Positions 1 to 5,238 of a DNA stretch of 5,238 nt are shown piece by piece. A model generated the notes under the pieces. That model was not told where the DNA came from. It saw nothing but the letters and a program-made list of their open reading frames with translations, and searched no databases. Position 1 is the stretch's first letter. Each line of letters opens with the position of its first letter. The position numbers were made by a program, and so were the translations under genes. Source of the DNA: Candidatus Dormiibacterota bacterium. GTDB lineage: Bacteria; Chloroflexota; Dormibacteria; UBA8260. The stretch spans positions 1 through 5,238 of the forward strand of contig CATPCA010000322.1 in the NCBI GenBank assembly GCA_955652545.1, in the 5' to 3' direction.

Positions 1-1229
1 CCCAGATAGCCGATCAGGCCCTTGGTGATCACGCCTCCAGTCGCAGCAGTGCATTGGATGTTGTGGCAGACCGTTGACGCCAGCGCTTGCTTGTCGATAG
101 CGAGGTCGAAGGCTAGGCGCAGACCTTTCGCGGCGTCGCTCTCACCCAGGAACGGCCCCCCGGTTGCGGGGTTGCCGATGTCGGGGCTCAGCCAGGTGGT
201 GCGCCCCTTGGGCTTGAGGAGCAGTTGGCTCAACTCACTGGAGCTGTGTTGGATGCGGAGGAGGTCGGCGATGGGCAACTGGGTGCTGTAGCCGCCGTAG
301 CCGATGAGGTCGTAGCTGCCCTGTTCCCACGCGGCCACAGAGGTCGATGTCGTGGAGGGATCCTTGATGTCGAGGTCGACCTCGGTCAGGGTCGGCTTCG
401 GGGATCCCCACCAGTTCGACACTGCCTTGAACTGTACCGACTGCTTGGCGAGGTAGTTGGACATGTAGAAAGCGCCGGTCCCGACCTGACCGTCGGTGAC
501 CCCGGGTCCACCGGGCTTTGACCACCAGTTGAACGGATCGTTCTTGATCACATTCTGGTCAACGATCGAGCCGACGCTCGCTTGCAGGGTCCACGCCGCC
601 AGGCACCAGCCGCAGCCGGAACTGAGCGTGATTTTGACGGTGTACGGATCAGGCGCCGTGAGGCCGCTCATCTGGAGAGTGGGATCGTTGGCCGCAAGGT
701 GCTGCTCGACAGCCGTGTGGCACGCCGTCGGATCTGCGCCCTTGGCACAGAAAGCCTTGCCTGCCGTGCTAACAGCCGAGTAGCCGGCGATCGCGCCAAG
801 GCTGCTCCGGTAGGGTCCGCGAAGGGCAGCCGCGCGGTTCCAGGAGTAGAGCACGTCCTTCGAGGTGACCTTGTCGCCGTTGGAGAAGGTGACGTTCTGC
901 TTGAGGTGGACTGTGTAGGTCATCCCATCGGCGGAGATCCCGCCGTTGCTGGCGGTGGGGACGTCGCTTGCGATGTCAGGGACGATGTTCAGCTTGTCGT
1001 CGAAGCGCCAAAGGTTGTCGTAGACGTTCTGCACAATCTCCGAATCGACCTCGAGGTCGAGGACACCCGGGTCCCAGCTGTGGGGGTCCGAGAATATCGG
1101 GAATTTCATGACCTGGCTCGCCGCCAGGCCGGTGGACGACGGTCCGGTGCCGCCTGAGCCACAGGCCGCGGTGAGGATGGCGCAGGCCCCCACAGCGACG
1201 GTCGCAATTCTGAACCTGGACGGGTGCAA
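1..1229 (-). CDS. ABC transporter substrate-binding lipoprotein, family 5 (peptide/nickel type), 3'-truncated by window edge
   Basis: This is the N-terminal 409 codons of an exported solute-binding protein that would deliver a ligand, probably an oligopeptide or similar solute, to an ABC importer at the outer face of the membrane. The start is TTG at 1229-1227, chosen because AAGGAGG lies 6 bases upstream and a signal peptide follows at once: basic HPSRFR, a hydrophobic stretch, then LTAAC with Cys23 as the likely lipidated residue, followed by a Gly/Ser/Thr linker. An alternative lipobox, VGAC at Cys16, is less likely. Family 5 features include VYDNLWRFDDKLNIVPDIA (69-87), DGMTYTVHLKQNVTFSNGD (101-119) followed by TSKDVLYSW, GTGAFYM (250-256), and LRLAFDLAIDKQAL (370-383). 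The mature part has three close cysteine pairs (161/170, 206/209, 388/393). Family members are usually about 500-600 residues, so the C-terminal part is missing off the left edge. Ligand specificity cannot be read from this part. The family call is secure; the substrate is not. Confidence 0.9.
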   Translation of the reverse strand, partial: MHPSRFRIATVAVGACAILTAACGSGGTGPSSTGLAASQVMKFPIFSDPHSWDPGVLDLEVDSEIVQNVYDNLWRFDDKLNIVPDIASDVPTASNGGISADGMTYTVHLKQNVTFSNGDKVTSKDVLYSWNRAAALRGPYRSSLGAIAGYSAVSTAGKAFCAKGADPTACHTAVEQHLAANDPTLQMSGLTAPDPYTVKITLSSGCGWCLAAWTLQASVGSIVDQNVIKNDPFNWWSKPGGPGVTDGQVGTGAFYMSNYLAKQSVQFKAVSNWWGSPKPTLTEVDLDIKDPSTTSTSVAAWEQGSYDLIGYGGYSTQLPIADLLRIQHSSSELSQLLLKPKGRTTWLSPDIGNPATGGPFLGESDAAKGLRLAFDLAIDKQALASTVCHNIQCTAATGGVITKGLIGYL

Positions 1230-1235
1230 CGCTCT

Positions 1236-1242
1236 CCTCCTT
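1236..1242 (-). promoter_or_regulatory. Strong Shine-Dalgarno that fixes the TTG start of the binding-protein gene
   Basis: On the minus strand the bases read AAGGAGG, a near-perfect anti-16S match, 6 bases before the TTG at 1229. No ATG or GTG in the same frame is as well placed, and the signal peptide begins directly at this TTG. The site therefore decides the start codon. Confidence 0.85.
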
Positions 1243-1329
1243 GTCCCTGACCGGATGCCTCCCCGACCCCGGCGGCTGAGTGTCACTGTCTCCCGCTCGC
1301 AGTTTCGCTGGGGTACAGACTTGGGCGGG

Positions 1330-1335
1330 ATCATA
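1330..1335 (-). promoter_or_regulatory. Possible -10 element of the binding-protein gene
   Basis: The minus strand reads TATGAT, five of six matches to the sigma-70-type consensus TATAAT. It sits in the most AT-rich part of the spacer, about 100 bases upstream of the TTG start. The hexamer 17 bases further upstream (1353-1358, ATCCCA) is a poor -35, so the call rests on the -10 alone. If it is used, the 5' leader would be roughly 95 bases long. Confidence 0.4.
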
Positions 1336-1354
1336 GCGAGTAGATAACGGCGTG

Positions 1355-1379
1355 GGATATCCCCCGACGGGGTGAATCC
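1355..1379. repeat. Imperfect 25-bp inverted repeat, candidate operator in the divergent spacer
   Basis: The arms are GGAT...CCCCG and CGGGG...ATCC around a central A at 1367. Nine of twelve position pairs are complementary, and the three mismatches lie together in the middle of each arm. The repeat covers the place where a -35 for the minus-strand TATGAT would lie, and it is about 75 bp upstream of hom. This is typical placement for a dimeric regulator acting on the lipoprotein gene. The 3-base loop and lack of a T-run argue against a terminator. No regulator is encoded in the window, so the role is inferred. Confidence 0.4.
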
Positions 1380-1440
1380 TTGGCGTGATTGAGAGTGTCC
1401 GATGACTGTCACGTCGCGCGCCAGCCCACCTGAGCATCCC

Positions 1441-1446
1441 TAGACT
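1441..1446 (+). promoter_or_regulatory. Putative -10 box of the threonine operon, giving a leaderless hom transcript
   Basis: TAGACT fits the TAnnnT pattern and ends 6 bases before the hom ATG at 1453, which would place transcription start at or next to the A of the start codon. No Shine-Dalgarno-like purine run precedes the ATG; the intervening bases are CGGGCG. No convincing -35 lies 16-19 bases upstream. TAnnnT boxes at this distance are the usual mark of leaderless genes in high-GC bacteria such as actinobacteria and Deinococcus. If correct, there is no room for a threonine leader peptide or attenuator. Confidence 0.5.
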
Positions 1447-1452
1447 CGGGCG

Positions 1453-2730
1453 ATGACGGACGTCGGGATTGGTCTGATCGGGTTCGGCACGGTGGGGTCG
1501 GCGGTGGCGCGCCGGCTCATCGATGAGTGGGAGCTGCTCGGCGACCGCGCCGGGGCGATCCCGGTGGTGCGCCGCGTCGCCGTGCGCGATCCGGCCCGTC
1601 CTCGCGATCTCCCCCTCCCGCCGGCGGTGCGGATTGACGGTGAGCCGGAGGCGCTGGTGGACGACGACGCGGTCGCCATCGTCGTCGAGGTGATGGGCGG
1701 GGTCGACCGCGCCAGTGCGCTGATGGAGCGCGCCCTGCGTCAACGCAAGCCGGTGGTCACCGCCAACAAGGCCGCGCTGGCCGCCCATGGCCTCGAGCTC
1801 TGCGGGCTCGCCGCCGAGATGGGCGTCTCGCTGCGCTACGAGGCGGCGGCGGGAGGCGGGCTCCCGGTGGTGGCACTGGTCGCCGACAGCCTGCGCGGTG
1901 ACCGGGTCAATTCCCTGCAGATGATCATCAACGGCACCACCAACATCATCCTCAGCGCGATGGCACGCGACGGCAGCACGCTCGCCGCCGCGCTCGCGCA
2001 GGCGCAGCGGCGCGGCTTCGCCGAAGCCGACCCCAGCGCCGACGTCGACGGACACGACGCCGCCGCCAAGCTGGTGCTGCTCGGCCGGCTGGCGTTCGAC
2101 GCCGCGCTGGTGCCCGGCGACGTCGACACCACCGGGATCGGCGCTGTCGAACCAGTCGACATCGCGGCAGCTCAGAGCCTTGGAGGGAGCATCAAGCTGG
2201 TCGCCCAGGCTCTCCTCACCGCTGACACAACCTTTCTCTCTGTGCGGCCGACGGTGGTGCTCGCCGGGCATCCGCTCCACGGCGTCGATGATGCGGACAA
2301 CGCGCTGGTGGTCGATGCGGACCTGGCCGGGCGCGTACGGCTCAGCGGTCTCGGCGGCGGCGGTGACAGCACCGCAAGCGCGGTGGTGTCCGACCTGGTT
2401 GCAACCATCCGCGCACCGCAGCAGACCCCGCGAGTGCCGACCCGCCGGCCGGCCGTCGCGGACGGTACGACGGTGGAGCGTGGTGCGTACATCCGGGTGC
2501 GCATGCGCGATGTCGCTGAGGGGCCCTCGCTGGTCACGCAGGCGCTCGAGGATCGCGGTGTCGAGGTGCTCGCGTCGATCTCACCGCCCGGCCGCAACGG
2601 GTCGGCTGAGCTCGCGGTGCTGACCGCGCCCGTCGCGGCGGAGATGATCGCGCGGGCCACCGAGACACTCGATTCGCTGGCGGTGGTCGATGAGGTGATC
2701 GCGGTCATGGACTGCCTGGGTCCGGGCTGA
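1453..2730 (+). CDS. hom: Homoserine dehydrogenase (monofunctional, with C-terminal ACT domain)
   Basis: The enzyme reduces L-aspartate 4-semialdehyde to L-homoserine with NAD(P)H in the cytoplasm, at the branch leading to threonine and methionine. Its 425 residues match the usual length of the monofunctional ACT-containing form. The N-terminal Rossmann fold carries GFGTVG (10-15). TANKAALA (103-110) and YEAAAGGGLPV (129-139) precede the catalytic domain with IINGTTNIIL (158-167) and the family signature AEADPSADVDGHDAAAK (190-206), which ends in the conserved catalytic lysine. GGGGDSTASAVVSDL follows near residue 310. Residues from about 345 onward form an ACT-like domain, normally the site of threonine feedback inhibition. 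Its first loop reads DVAEGPSLV rather than the common DxPGVL, so effector response is uncertain. The ATG is the first plausible start and leads straight into the nucleotide-binding fold. No ribosome-binding site precedes it. The stop overlaps the thrC ATG by one base. Function is secure. Confidence 0.97.
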   Translation: MTDVGIGLIGFGTVGSAVARRLIDEWELLGDRAGAIPVVRRVAVRDPARPRDLPLPPAVRIDGEPEALVDDDAVAIVVEVMGGVDRASALMERALRQRKPVVTANKAALAAHGLELCGLAAEMGVSLRYEAAAGGGLPVVALVADSLRGDRVNSLQMIINGTTNIILSAMARDGSTLAAALAQAQRRGFAEADPSADVDGHDAAAKLVLLGRLAFDAALVPGDVDTTGIGAVEPVDIAAAQSLGGSIKLVAQALLTADTTFLSVRPTVVLAGHPLHGVDDADNALVVDADLAGRVRLSGLGGGGDSTASAVVSDLVATIRAPQQTPRVPTRRPAVADGTTVERGAYIRVRMRDVAEGPSLVTQALEDRGVEVLASISPPGRNGSAELAVLTAPVAAEMIARATETLDSLAVVDEVIAVMDCLGPG

Positions 2731-3788
2731 TGCCGATCCGCCTCGGGGTGATCGAACGCTACGGGGCGCGTCTGCCGGTCACCGCGGACACGCCGCGGAT
2801 CACTCTGTTCGAAGGGGAGACGCCCTGCGTTCCGGCGCCGCGCCTCTGTGAGGAGCTCGGCCTGTCAAGCCTCCACCTCAAGCTCGAGGGGCTCAACCCC
2901 ACCGGGTCGTTCAAGGATCGCGGCATGGTGGTCGCGGTGGCCCGCGCGCTCGAGTTGGGCAGCACCGCGCTGGTGTGCGCGAGCACCGGCAACACCTCGG
3001 CATCAGCCGCCGCCTACGGGGCGCGCTTCGGGCTGCGCACCGTCGTCGTGATCCCCGCTGGGAGGATCGCCATGGGCAAGCTGGTGCAGGCGCAGGTCCA
3101 TGGCGCCGAGGTTCTGGCTATCAATGGCAATTTCGACGAGGCCCTGGCGGTGGTGCGCACTCTCGCCGACGACCTGCCGCTGACCCTGGTCAACTCCGTC
3201 AACCCGCACCGCATCGAGGGCCAGAAGACGGCGGCGTTCGAGGTCGTCGACGAGCTCGGCGACGCGCCCGAGGTGCTGGCCATCCCGGTCGGCAACGCGG
3301 GCAACATCACCGCCTATTGGCGGGGATTCCGCGAGTACCTCGCCGCCGGGCTGTGCACCCGGCTGCCCCGCATGATCGGCGCGCAGGCGCAGGGTGCGGC
3401 GCCGCTGGTGGTCGGCCACCCCATCGCCGATCCCGAGACCGTCGCCACCGCCATTCGCATCGGCAACCCCGCATCGTGGCAGGGCGCCGTCGAGGCGCGC
3501 GACCAGTCGGAGGGCGCCATCATGGCGGTGAGCGACGCCGACATCCTGCGCGCGCAGCACGACCTCGCCACCGTGGAGGGCGTGTTCTGCGAGCCGGCCT
3601 CGGCGGCTGCGCTGGCGGTTCTCCGTCGAGCGGTTCGCGACGGCACCGTGGCGCCGGGGACGTCGGTGGTCTGCGTGCTCACCGGCAACGGCCTCAAGGA
3701 CCCGGCCATAGCGGTGGACGGACTGCGCTCGCCGACCACCGTCGATGGCGGGGCTAACGCGATCGCCGCCGCGCTCGGCCTGCGATGA
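2730..3788 (+). CDS. thrC: Threonine synthase (PLP-dependent)
   Basis: The protein converts O-phospho-L-homoserine and water to L-threonine and phosphate, the last step of the pathway. It is a cytoplasmic fold-type II PLP enzyme of 352 residues, the length typical of the short ThrC form of actinobacteria and bacilli rather than the longer enterobacterial form. Visible motifs are NPTGSFKDRG (56-65) with Lys62 as the PLP Schiff-base lysine, the substrate/cofactor loop ASTGNTSASAA (84-94), NPHRIEGQKT (157-166), the phosphate-binding GNAGN (187-191), EPASAAALA (287-295), and LTGNGLKDP (316-324), whose Thr317 is in the position that contacts the PLP ring nitrogen. All key residues are present. The ATG shares one base with the hom stop (TGATG) and has no Shine-Dalgarno, so translation probably depends on ribosomes finishing hom. 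The end overlaps thrB by four bases. Related PLP enzymes such as threonine dehydratase are unlikely given the motifs and the neighbours. Confidence 0.97.
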   Translation: MPIRLGVIERYGARLPVTADTPRITLFEGETPCVPAPRLCEELGLSSLHLKLEGLNPTGSFKDRGMVVAVARALELGSTALVCASTGNTSASAAAYGARFGLRTVVVIPAGRIAMGKLVQAQVHGAEVLAINGNFDEALAVVRTLADDLPLTLVNSVNPHRIEGQKTAAFEVVDELGDAPEVLAIPVGNAGNITAYWRGFREYLAAGLCTRLPRMIGAQAQGAAPLVVGHPIADPETVATAIRIGNPASWQGAVEARDQSEGAIMAVSDADILRAQHDLATVEGVFCEPASAAALAVLRRAVRDGTVAPGTSVVCVLTGNGLKDPAIAVDGLRSPTTVDGGANAIAAALGLR

Positions 3789-4693
3789 GGACCACGGTGC
3801 GCGTCCCGGCGACGGTGGCCAACCTGGGCCCCGGCTTCGACATCCTCGCGCTCGCGCTCCAGCTGCAAAATGAGGTCACCGCCCAGTCGACGGACGGCGG
3901 GTCGGTCACCGTCGAGGTCGATGGGGTCGAGTCGGACGACGAGCTGCTCGACCCCGGTCGAAACCTGGTGGCCCGGGCCTACCTGGACGCCTGTGCGCGG
4001 CTGGGCGTGGCCGATTCCGCCCGCGGTGTGCACCTTCGCTGCGTCAACTCCATCCCGATGGGGCGCGGGCTGGGGTCGAGCGCGGCGGCTGCCCTGAGCG
4101 GTGTGCTCACCGCGGTGGCGCTGCACCGTGCGCCCTGGAGTGAGCCGGAGATCGTCGGTTGCGTAGCCGGCTTCGAAGGCCATGCCGACAATGCCGCCGC
4201 CGCGCTGCTCGGCGGTCTCGCCATCTGCGCACCGGGAGCGGCCCTGGTGCGCTGCGACGTCCCCGACGAGCTCCACGCGGTGGTGTTCGCCCCCGACGCG
4301 CGCCTGGCGACGGCGGCGGCGCGCAAGGTGGTGGCGCCATCCTTCTCGCGGGACGACGCCCTGTTCAACGCCGGGCGGTGTGCGCTGCTGGTGCGCGCCC
4401 TGTTGCTGGGCGATTACCCAGCCCTGCGCGAGGCCATGGACGACCGCTGGCACCAGGCCCAGCGGGCTGCGCTGTTCCCCCCGATGACCTCGCTGATCGA
4501 GGCAGCGTATGAGGGGGGCGCCGACGGCGCCTGCCTGGCCGGGGCGGGACCCTCGATCCTGGCGCTGACCGCGCGCGACCCGTCACCTGTCAGCACAGCC
4601 CTGCGCGGCGCCGCGGAGCGACTCGCCGTCGCCGGGACGGTGCTGGTGCTGCGACCGCGCAACTTCGGCTCGCGGGTCGAGGTGCGCGCGTGA
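3785..4693 (+). CDS. thrB: Homoserine kinase (GHMP kinase family)
   Basis: This cytoplasmic enzyme phosphorylates L-homoserine with ATP to O-phospho-L-homoserine, the substrate of the upstream threonine synthase. The 302 residues match the family's usual size of about 300. All three GHMP motifs are present: the substrate-side [15 protein letters not shown] (5-19), the ATP phosphate loop [14 protein letters not shown] (90-103), and the C-terminal glycine-rich [10 protein letters not shown] (248-257). The conserved [14 protein letters not shown] (131-144) and DDRWHQAQR (219-227) also fit ThrB rather than mevalonate or galactose kinases. The ATG lies within the ATGA overlap with the thrC stop and has no ribosome-binding site of its own, which implies translational coupling. 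Its own stop overlaps the next start as GTGA. No residue that I can check is missing. Confidence 0.97.
   Translation: MRTTVRVPATVANLGPGFDILALALQLQNEVTAQSTDGGSVTVEVDGVESDDELLDPGRNLVARAYLDACARLGVADSARGVHLRCVNSIPMGRGLGSSAAAALSGVLTAVALHRAPWSEPEIVGCVAGFEGHADNAAAALLGGLAICAPGAALVRCDVPDELHAVVFAPDARLATAAARKVVAPSFSRDDALFNAGRCALLVRALLLGDYPALREAMDDRWHQAQRAALFPPMTSLIEAAYEGGADGACLAGAGPSILALTARDPSPVSTALRGAAERLAVAGTVLVLRPRNFGSRVEVRA
4679..4682 (+). promoter_or_regulatory. Shine-Dalgarno of aspartokinase inside the end of thrB
   Basis: GAGG lies 7 bases before the GTG at 4690. It is the only recognisable ribosome-binding site among the four plus-strand genes and supports the GTG as the aspartokinase start. 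It may let this gene be translated partly independently of thrB. Confidence 0.55.
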
Positions 4694-5238
4694 CCGTCGT
4701 GGTGCAGAAGTACGGGGGCAGCAGCCTCGCCGGGGTTGCCAAGCTGGACCTCGTCGCCGAGCGTGTCGCCCACACCCGCAGCGCCATCGAACGCGTCGTG
4801 GTGGTGGTGAGCGCGATGGGCGACACCACCGACGAGCTCATCGCGCTTGCCCACCAGCTCGACGTTGACCCGCCGTCGCGGGAGATGGACATGCTCCTCA
4901 GCACCGGGGAGACGGTGACCGCGCCGCTGCTGGCGATGGCGCTGCACGCTCGAGGCGTCGACGCGGTGTCGCTCACCGGCCTGCAGGCGGGCATTCGCAC
5001 CAGCGGTCCTCATCGCAGCGCGCGCATCACCGACATCGTTCCGCAACGCGTGATCGAGCAGCTCGCCGCGGGACGGGTGGTCATCGTGGCCGGCTTCCAG
5101 GGAGCCACCGAGCAGTTCGACGTCACCACGCTGGGCCGTGGCGGCTCGGACACGACGGCGGTGGCGCTGGCGGTGGCGCTGCAGGCCGACGAGTGCGAGA
5201 TCTACACGGACGTCGAGGGCATCCACAGCGCCGACCCG
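4690..5238 (+). CDS. lysC: Aspartokinase, catalytic domain only (truncated by window edge)
   Basis: Aspartokinase phosphorylates L-aspartate with ATP to 4-aspartyl phosphate, the first step toward threonine, methionine, lysine and diaminopimelate. The 183 codons present cover most of the N-terminal amino-acid kinase domain: QKYGGSS (6-12), the nucleotide-binding strand and loop [13 protein letters not shown] (36-48), MDMLLSTGE (66-74), LQAGIRT (98-104), GFQG (135-138), [11 protein letters not shown] (147-157) and [12 protein letters not shown] (172-183). The rest of the kinase domain and the expected pair of ACT domains lie beyond the right edge, so feedback class cannot be judged. The start is GTG, giving a four-base GTGA overlap with thrB; it directly precedes the conserved KYGGSS and is served by GAGG upstream. 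Actinobacterial-type lysC is often paired with asd, so asd may follow, but this cannot be seen. A fusion to another enzyme further downstream cannot be ruled out. The symbol lysC is used in the generic sense of a monofunctional aspartokinase. Confidence 0.95.
   Translation, partial: MTVVVQKYGGSSLAGVAKLDLVAERVAHTRSAIERVVVVVSAMGDTTDELIALAHQLDVDPPSREMDMLLSTGETVTAPLLAMALHARGVDAVSLTGLQAGIRTSGPHRSARITDIVPQRVIEQLAAGRVVIVAGFQGATEQFDVTTLGRGGSDTTAVALAVALQADECEIYTDVEGIHSADP

Larger units (their letters stand above)
1453..5238 (+). other. Threonine biosynthesis operon hom-thrC-thrB-aspartokinase
   Basis: Four plus-strand genes overlap in series by 1 (TGATG at 2728-2732), 4 (ATGA at 3785-3788) and 4 (GTGA at 4690-4693) bases, leaving no room for internal terminators or promoters between genes. 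The encoded steps run from aspartate to threonine except for aspartate-semialdehyde dehydrogenase. The only promoter-like signal is directly in front of hom. The operon continues past the right edge because aspartokinase is unfinished. Confidence 0.9.

Noticed and set aside
1045..1060. Perfect 16-bp palindrome TCGACCTCGAGGTCGA, with a related 14-bp palindrome at 371-384
   Set aside because: Both lie inside the lipoprotein coding sequence and result from alternating Leu/Val, Asp and Glu codons (LDLEVD and EVDLDI). There is no sign that they act as operators or repeats.
582..1157. A 191-codon plus-strand frame opposite the lipoprotein gene
   Set aside because: The minus-strand reading gives a continuous family 5 binding protein with signal peptide and Shine-Dalgarno, so the plus-strand frame is its antisense shadow.
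1279..1287. Short palindrome AGTGTCACT, and a similar TGACTGTCA at 1403-1411, sharing TGTCA
   Set aside because: Each has only four paired bases per arm and the symmetry does not extend outward. They are too short to distinguish from chance without comparative data.
1362..1372. CCCCGACGGGG read as a transcription terminator
   Set aside because: The stem is only four or five pairs with a minimal loop and no following T-run on either strand. It also lies between divergent genes where no transcript needs to end.
976..2280. A 434-codon open frame on the minus strand, running from within hom across the spacer into the lipoprotein gene
   Set aside because: It is antisense to clear hom motifs and frame-shifted relative to the lipoprotein. 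Its translation is rich in Arg, His, Gly and Pro with no recognisable domain, as expected for a shadow frame in high-GC DNA.
2975..3757. A 260-codon plus-strand frame inside thrC
   Set aside because: Its Arg/Gly/His-rich translation is the typical out-of-frame reading of high-GC coding DNA, and thrC itself is unambiguous.
3314..4453. A 379-codon minus-strand frame opposite thrC and thrB
   Set aside because: Both plus-strand genes have complete family motifs through this region. The antisense translation has low complexity and no domain, and the frame has no ribosome-binding site that I can see.

Overview
The window comes from a high-GC bacterium. It holds two divergent transcription units: a broken-off gene for an exported solute-binding lipoprotein on the minus strand (1-1229), and a tightly packed plus-strand operon for threonine biosynthesis, hom-thrC-thrB-aspartokinase (1453 to the right edge). 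The hom-thrC-thrB order is familiar from Actinomycetota, and related arrangements occur in other high-GC lineages such as Chloroflexota and Dormibacterota-like phyla. The style of the binding protein would fit one of these less-studied groups, but no marker gene here settles the phylum.

Left region: the minus-strand gene encodes an extracytoplasmic peptide/nickel-type (family 5) ABC transporter substrate-binding lipoprotein of which 409 codons are present. It starts at a TTG with a very strong Shine-Dalgarno, and its C-terminal part lies beyond the left edge. Middle region: the 223-bp divergent spacer (1230-1452) holds a possible -10 for the lipoprotein gene, an imperfect 25-bp inverted repeat that could be an operator, and a TAnnnT box 6 bp before the hom ATG. 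That box position, with no ribosome-binding site, suggests a leaderless hom mRNA. Right region: the four plus-strand genes overlap by 1, 4 and 4 bases and are almost certainly co-transcribed and translationally coupled.

The four enzymes cover the aspartate-to-threonine route except aspartate-semialdehyde dehydrogenase. Aspartokinase phosphorylates aspartate. After the missing reduction, homoserine dehydrogenase makes homoserine, homoserine kinase (ThrB) phosphorylates it, and threonine synthase (ThrC) converts O-phosphohomoserine to threonine. The lipoprotein has no evident functional link to this pathway.

I found no RNA genes, mobile elements, CRISPR arrays or undescribed system. The points worth a second look are the probable leaderless start of hom, the inverted repeat, the atypical ACT domain of Hom, the cysteine pairs of the binding protein and the placement of aspartokinase at the end of the operon.
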